Below, piece by piece: positions 6,752 through 10,191 of a DNA stretch of 10,191 nucleotides. The position numbers and the translations under genes are program-made. The notes beneath the pieces were generated by a model, which did no database searches, had not been told where the DNA came from, and worked only from the letters and a program-made list of their open reading frames with translations. Position 1 is the stretch's first letter. The number at the start of each line of letters is the position of its first letter. The stretch comes from Myxococcota bacterium (lineage in GTDB: Bacteria > Myxococcota_A > Polyangia > HGW-17), in the NCBI GenBank assembly GCA_018821745.1, contig JAHJLU010000339.1, forward strand, positions 1 through 10,191, read 5' to 3'.

Positions 6752-7951
6752 ATGCACACCGAGACGCTCTCCCTCTCAGATGCCCGGGCCCTGGCCCTGA
6801 GCAGCCAGTTCCCCGTGGGGCAGGACCTGCACGGCGTTATAGACCGCCTGGGATACATTCAGATCGACACCATCTCGGTCGTTGAGCGGGCCCACCACCA
6901 CGTCTGCTGGAGCCGCCTCCCCGACTACTCCCCCAACGACCTGCAGACCCTCCACAGCGACAAAAAGCAGATCTTTGAGTACTGGGCCCACGCCGCCGCC
7001 TATGTGCCCATGGACGACTACCGCTACTATCTCCCCAAAATGGAATCCTTCAACAATCCCCGTGAGCCCTGGTTCAGGGAGCGCTATGCCCGGTACGGAC
7101 ACCTGCTCGGTGAGGTACTCGACGCGATCCGAAGCAATGGCCCCATGCAGGCAAAGGATTTCGAGAGCGGCGCCCATCTTCGGGGGGACTGGTGGGACCA
7201 CAAACCCGCCAAGGGTGCCCTGGAGCTTCTCTTCTGGCGCGGAGAGCTGGTCGTCAGCGGTCGTAAGGGTTTCCAGCGCATCTTTGAGCTGCCCGAACGG
7301 TGGCTGCCCTCGTGGGTGAAAACGACCCGGCCAGGCGAGTCGGAGACCGCACGGTTCCAGGTAAACAGAGCGCTGGCGGCCTTCGGAGTGGCCACGGCGG
7401 GTGAGATTGCCCGGTACCTCATGCTGGCCCCGGGGGAGGCCATCAACGCAGCGCTCAAGGCAATGGTCCACGAGGGGATCGTGGAGACCGTAAAAATCCA
7501 CGGGCTCGCTGGCATCCCCATGTTTTGTGCACCGCAGGCGCTCAAGGGCCCTTTTACGCCGCCACAGGCAGAAAAAGAAGTGCACATCCTCTCGCCCTTT
7601 GACAACCTGCTGATCCAGCGCAGACGGACAGCGTGGCTCTTCGGGTTCAATTACAGACTGGAGTGCTACATTCCGCAGAAAAAACGGGAGTTCGGCTACT
7701 TCGCCCTGCCACTGCTCCATGATGACCGGTTCGCGGGGATCCTCGACGCCAAGGCTGACCGCAAGGCAGGCCGCCTGATCATGAAGAACCTCTTCCTCTC
7801 GGAAGCCTCCCTTGCACAAGACCTACACTTTCAGCATGAACTGGCAGCTGCGGTCTCCCGATTTGCCCGGTTCAACCGCTGCACTGCCATAACCATTGAG
7901 CAATGCAACCACCCGCACCTGACCCCGCTCTTCGACACACCGGCTTTGTGA
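6752..7951 (+). CDS. ycaQ: YcaQ/AlkX-type DNA glycosylase (winged-helix HTH_42 family)
   Basis: 399 residues from ATG 6752, close to the usual length of the family. The N-terminus (LSLSDARALAL) and GYIQIDTISVVERAHH match YcaQ. Q37-I-D39 is the Q-x-D catalytic motif that separates YcaQ/AlkX from AlkZ (Q-x-Q). Other family blocks present are EYWAHAAAYVP, a WWDHKPAKGALELLFWRGEL segment, HILSPFDNLLIQRRR and FGFNYRLECYIPQKKREFGY. Known members unhook DNA interstrand crosslinks and remove bulky alkylated bases. The frame is open back to 6566, but that extension (62 residues) has no family similarity that I can see and would cross the inverted repeat at 6596-6622. AGGAG (6742-6746) lies 5 nt before ATG 6752, and the protein then begins where E. 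coli YcaQ does. It may share a transcript with the permease 93 bp downstream. No DNA-damage operator was recognised. Confidence 0.92.
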   Translation: MHTETLSLSDARALALSSQFPVGQDLHGVIDRLGYIQIDTISVVERAHHHVCWSRLPDYSPNDLQTLHSDKKQIFEYWAHAAAYVPMDDYRYYLPKMESFNNPREPWFRERYARYGHLLGEVLDAIRSNGPMQAKDFESGAHLRGDWWDHKPAKGALELLFWRGELVVSGRKGFQRIFELPERWLPSWVKTTRPGESETARFQVNRALAAFGVATAGEIARYLMLAPGEAINAALKAMVHEGIVETVKIHGLAGIPMFCAPQALKGPFTPPQAEKEVHILSPFDNLLIQRRRTAWLFGFNYRLECYIPQKKREFGYFALPLLHDDRFAGILDAKADRKAGRLIMKNLFLSEASLAQDLHFQHELAAAVSRFARFNRCTAITIEQCNHPHLTPLFDTPAL

Positions 7952-8044
7952 CACCACCTGCCGAGTCATCACATTCGAATATGGGTGTCAGCAGATGTGG
8001 CGAAAGAGGTTGAAATTAGTGGGAGGATACACTTTACTGTGGTC

Positions 8045-9919
8045 ATGGATCCAAAACACTCACATCTCAAACGGGAGCTGGGGCTCATCCAGCTCTTCTG
8101 CATCGCCTCGGGGGCCATGATCAGCTCCGGGCTCTTTGTCCTGCCCGGCATCGCCTTCGCCGTCGCGGGCCCCGCCATGCTCCTCTCCTTTCTCATCGCC
8201 TCGGCCCTGATGCTCCCCGCCCTGCTCTCCAAAGCCGAGCTGGCCACGGCCATGCCCAAATCCGGTGGCAATTATTTCTTTGTGGAGCGCTCCCTTGGTC
8301 CCCTCATGGGGACCATCGCCGGGCTCATGGACTGGTTCTCCGTGGCGCTCAAGACCGCCTTCGCCATGGTGGGGATCGGCGGCATCTTCCTCCTCTTCTT
8401 TCCCCAGTACGGCATCACCGGACTCAAGATTGTGGCGGTGAGCGCCACCCTTTTGTTCATGCTCCTCAACCTCATCTCCGTGAAGGGGTCGGGCCTCTTT
8501 CAGGTGATCCTGGTCTTTGCCCTCCTGTTCATCCTGGCCGTGGTTATTGTCTGGGGGTTTCCCCGGGTAGACGTCCAGCGGTTTGAGCCCTTCAACCCCA
8601 TGGGTTTCAAGGCGGTCTTTGCGGTGGCCGGCATGGTCTTCGTCTCCTTCGGCGGGCTCACCAAGGTCACGGCCGTGTCTGAAGAGGCAAAGAACCCGGG
8701 CCGCAACATCCCCCTGGCCATGTTCCTGGCCTTCACCATCATCTCACTCCTCTACCTGCTGGTGGTCTTCGTCACCATCGGCACCGTGGCCCCTTCGGCG
8801 CTGGCGGGCTCCCTCACCCCCGTGGCCATGGGGGCCCAAAACTCCATGGGGACCTTCGGCACAGTCCTCGTTACCGTCGCCGCGGCCTTCGCCTTCGCCA
8901 CCACGGGAAATGCGGGCATCATGGCCGCGTCCCGCTCCCCCATGGCCATGTCCCGCGACGGACTGCTCCCCGCCTGGTTTTCAACCACCCACCCTACCCT
9001 GGGGACGCCAATCCGCTCCCTCATGGTCACCTCACTGTTCATCATCGCCGTGCTCACGTTTCTCTCCGTCGAGGCCCTTGTTAAAACGGCCTCCACCATG
9101 ATGATCCTCATGTTCGCCCTGGTCAACCTCTCGGTCATCATCATGCGAAAGAGCAAAATCGAGGGATACCGGCCCTCCTTCTCCTCCCCCTTCTTTCCCT
9201 ATGTCCAGATTGGGGCCATCCTGATCTACGGGTTCCTGATCTTCGAGATGGGCATCATCCCAGTGGCCTTCACCGGGGGTTTCATCCTCTTCGCCCTGGT
9301 CTGGTACCTGGTGTACGTCCAGCAGCGCATCAACAACGAGTCGGCCTTCATCTACCTGGTCAAAAAGGTCACCAACCACCACTTTGCGCGCTCCCACATC
9401 GAGAATGAACTCCGCTCCATCTCTCTGGAGCGCGACTCCATCGAGTTCGATCGCTTCGATCACCTGGTGAAGGACGGCCTCATCATGGACATCAAGGAGC
9501 AGATGGGCGCCACGGAGCTCTTCGCCAGACTCGCCCGGGAGCTCGCCATCCGATTCGAGGAAGACGAACAGCGCCTCTACGAGCTGTTTCTGGAGCGGGA
9601 GCGTGTCTCCTCCACGGTCATCGCCCCGGGGCTCGCCATTCCCCACATCATCGTGGAGGGAGAGCACCGCTTCGAGGTGGTCCTGGTCAGGGCGCTCGAG
9701 GGCGTTATCTTCTCGGAGCTGAGCAAGCCCGTCCACACCATGTTTGTCCTGATCGGCTCCATGGATGAGCGCAACTACCACCTGAGGGCCCTCATGAGCA
9801 TCGCCCACATTTTCCAGGAGGAGGACTTTGAGAAGCGCTGGCTGGCAGCACGGAACAAGGAGCAGCTGCGGGACGTTATCCTCCTCTCCTCACGAAAGCG
9901 CGGCACGGGCGTCAACTGA
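8045..9919 (+). CDS. APC-family amino-acid permease fused to a C-terminal PTS EIIA domain
   Basis: 624 residues from ATG 8045. Residues about 10-425 form a permease with roughly 12 hydrophobic helices. ASGAMISSGLFVLPG in helix 1 is the APC substrate-binding glycine motif, and FVSFGGLTKVTAVSEEAKNP is the conserved segment after helix 6. After a charged linker, residues about 477-615 are an EIIA domain of the fructose/mannitol/nitrogen class: GATELFARLARELA, then GLAIPH with the phosphorylatable His534, then FVLIGS and HLRALMSIAHIF. The protein should import amino acids or related solutes, perhaps gated through phosphorylation or binding of the EIIA domain; that control is inferred. No EI, HPr, EIIB or EIIC is nearby. 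Start choice is uncertain: the frame opens at GTG 7985 without a ribosome site, and GGGAGG (8021-8026) is 12 nt from GTG 8039 and 18 nt from ATG 8045. MDPKHSHLKRELG looks like a natural APC N-terminus. Confidence 0.9.
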   Translation: MDPKHSHLKRELGLIQLFCIASGAMISSGLFVLPGIAFAVAGPAMLLSFLIASALMLPALLSKAELATAMPKSGGNYFFVERSLGPLMGTIAGLMDWFSVALKTAFAMVGIGGIFLLFFPQYGITGLKIVAVSATLLFMLLNLISVKGSGLFQVILVFALLFILAVVIVWGFPRVDVQRFEPFNPMGFKAVFAVAGMVFVSFGGLTKVTAVSEEAKNPGRNIPLAMFLAFTIISLLYLLVVFVTIGTVAPSALAGSLTPVAMGAQNSMGTFGTVLVTVAAAFAFATTGNAGIMAASRSPMAMSRDGLLPAWFSTTHPTLGTPIRSLMVTSLFIIAVLTFLSVEALVKTASTMMILMFALVNLSVIIMRKSKIEGYRPSFSSPFFPYVQIGAILIYGFLIFEMGIIPVAFTGGFILFALVWYLVYVQQRINNESAFIYLVKKVTNHHFARSHIENELRSISLERDSIEFDRFDHLVKDGLIMDIKEQMGATELFARLARELAIRFEEDEQRLYELFLERERVSSTVIAPGLAIPHIIVEGEHRFEVVLVRALEGVIFSELSKPVHTMFVLIGSMDERNYHLRALMSIAHIFQEEDFEKRWLAARNKEQLRDVILLSSRKRGTGVN

Positions 9920-10075
9920 GCGCTCCCACCTGCACCATGGGAGACCTCCCGGGCCTCTTCACCTTCACCCCCGTGGTTAACTGACAAACTGACCCGCCAT
10001 CCTGAGGGTCTCCCCGGCACAACTCCCGGGCACGAAAAATTGGGCACTGAGGTCCACTCATGGTAGAGTGACCCC

Positions 10076-10191
10076 ATGAGCGACTGGCACCTCTACATGC
10101 TCCGCTGCAACGACAACTCCCTCTACACGGGGATAACCACCGACGTGGAGCGCCGGGTGGACCAGCACAGCCGCGGTGACGGAGCCCGATA
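10076..10191 (+). CDS. GIY-YIG nuclease-superfamily protein (UPF0213 type), N-terminal 38 residues
   Basis: The frame is open to the right edge. The start MSDWHLYMLRCNDNSLYTGI is followed by TTDVERRVDQHSRGDGAR, which matches small stand-alone GIY-YIG proteins of the UPF0213/YhbQ group (W-x-LY-x-LRC-x-D-x-SLYTGIT-x-D-x-x-RR). Y7 and Y17-T-G19 correspond to the GIY and YIG elements, and R26/R27 supply the conserved arginine. The metal-binding Glu would lie beyond the window. Known relatives are single-domain proteins of about 80-100 residues that bind or nick DNA; their cell role is poorly defined. An in-frame TAG four codons upstream fixes ATG 10076 as the first ATG available. The ribosome site is weak (only GAG in AGAGTGA). 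It lies 156 bp after the permease on the same strand. Confidence 0.85.
   Translation, partial: MSDWHLYMLRCNDNSLYTGITTDVERRVDQHSRGDGAR

Noticed and set aside
6776..7819. Open frame of 347 codons antisense to the YcaQ gene
   Set aside because: The YcaQ frame has family motifs throughout; the antisense protein has none.
7949..7990. Inverted repeat TGACACC / GGTGTCA around the palindrome ATTCGAAT between YcaQ and the permease
   Set aside because: Seven-bp arms 28 bp apart, with no T run and no promoter hexamers at usual spacing; not distinguishable from chance.
9032..9808. Open frame of 258 codons antisense to the permease-EIIA gene
   Set aside because: Extremely Asp/Glu/His/Gly-rich protein typical of the antisense of a membrane protein gene; no start context.
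9923..9943. Hairpin CTCCCA-9-TGGGAG just after the permease stop as a terminator
   Set aside because: A perfect 6-bp stem, but no T run follows, so intrinsic termination is not supported. A second weak pairing of GGGAGACC (9939-9946) with GGTCTCCC (10007-10014) spans 60 bp and is likely chance.

Overview
The window carries nine genes, two of them cut by the window edges, plus a few candidate regulatory sites. It looks like chromosomal DNA from a GC-rich Gram-negative bacterium of the old Deltaproteobacteria (Myxococcota or Bradymonadales-like). The main reason is the gene at 479-2437: a very cysteine-rich lipoprotein with an Asn/Thr linker and tandem CGNGVVD-x-GEECDG disulfide repeats, a style typical of myxobacteria and relatives. 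This placement is inference from protein style only. I saw no rRNA, tRNA, CRISPR array, insertion sequence or phage gene.

Layout, left to right. 2-301 (minus) is the start of an SPFH/flotillin-like membrane protein running off the left edge. 479-2437 (minus) is the repeat lipoprotein, with a good sigma70-like promoter at 2494-2522. 2669-4072 (minus) is a membrane diguanylate cyclase (two membrane helices, HAMP-like region, GAF-like domain, GGEEF with an RxxD inhibitory site). 4306-4971 (plus), divergent from the cyclase, is an uncharacterised 221-residue protein with the D...ExK signature of the PD-(D/E)XK nuclease fold. 5005-6530 (minus) is a two-gene unit joined by an ATGA overlap: a 209-residue unknown followed by a 299-residue unknown lipoprotein. 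6752-7951 (plus) is a YcaQ/AlkX-type DNA glycosylase, 8045-9919 (plus) an APC amino-acid permease fused to a PTS EIIA domain, and 10076-10191 (plus) the start of a GIY-YIG (UPF0213) protein.

The genes do not form one obvious pathway. Three themes recur: cell surface (two lipoproteins, the SPFH protein, the 209-residue partner), sensing and signalling (the cyclase and the EIIA-fused permease), and nucleic-acid processing (the PD-(D/E)XK-like protein, YcaQ, GIY-YIG). The divergent region 6531-6751 holds a perfect 10-7-10 bp inverted repeat that may be an operator.

No intergenic gap exceeds 300 bases. The gaps are 302-478, 2438-2668, 4073-4305, 4972-5004, 6531-6751, 7952-8044 and 9920-10075. 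I found no convincing intrinsic terminator (GC stem followed by a T run) in any of them. I see no clear evidence of a new multi-gene system; the best candidates for new biology are the orphan nuclease-like protein and the overlapping pair at 5005-6530.
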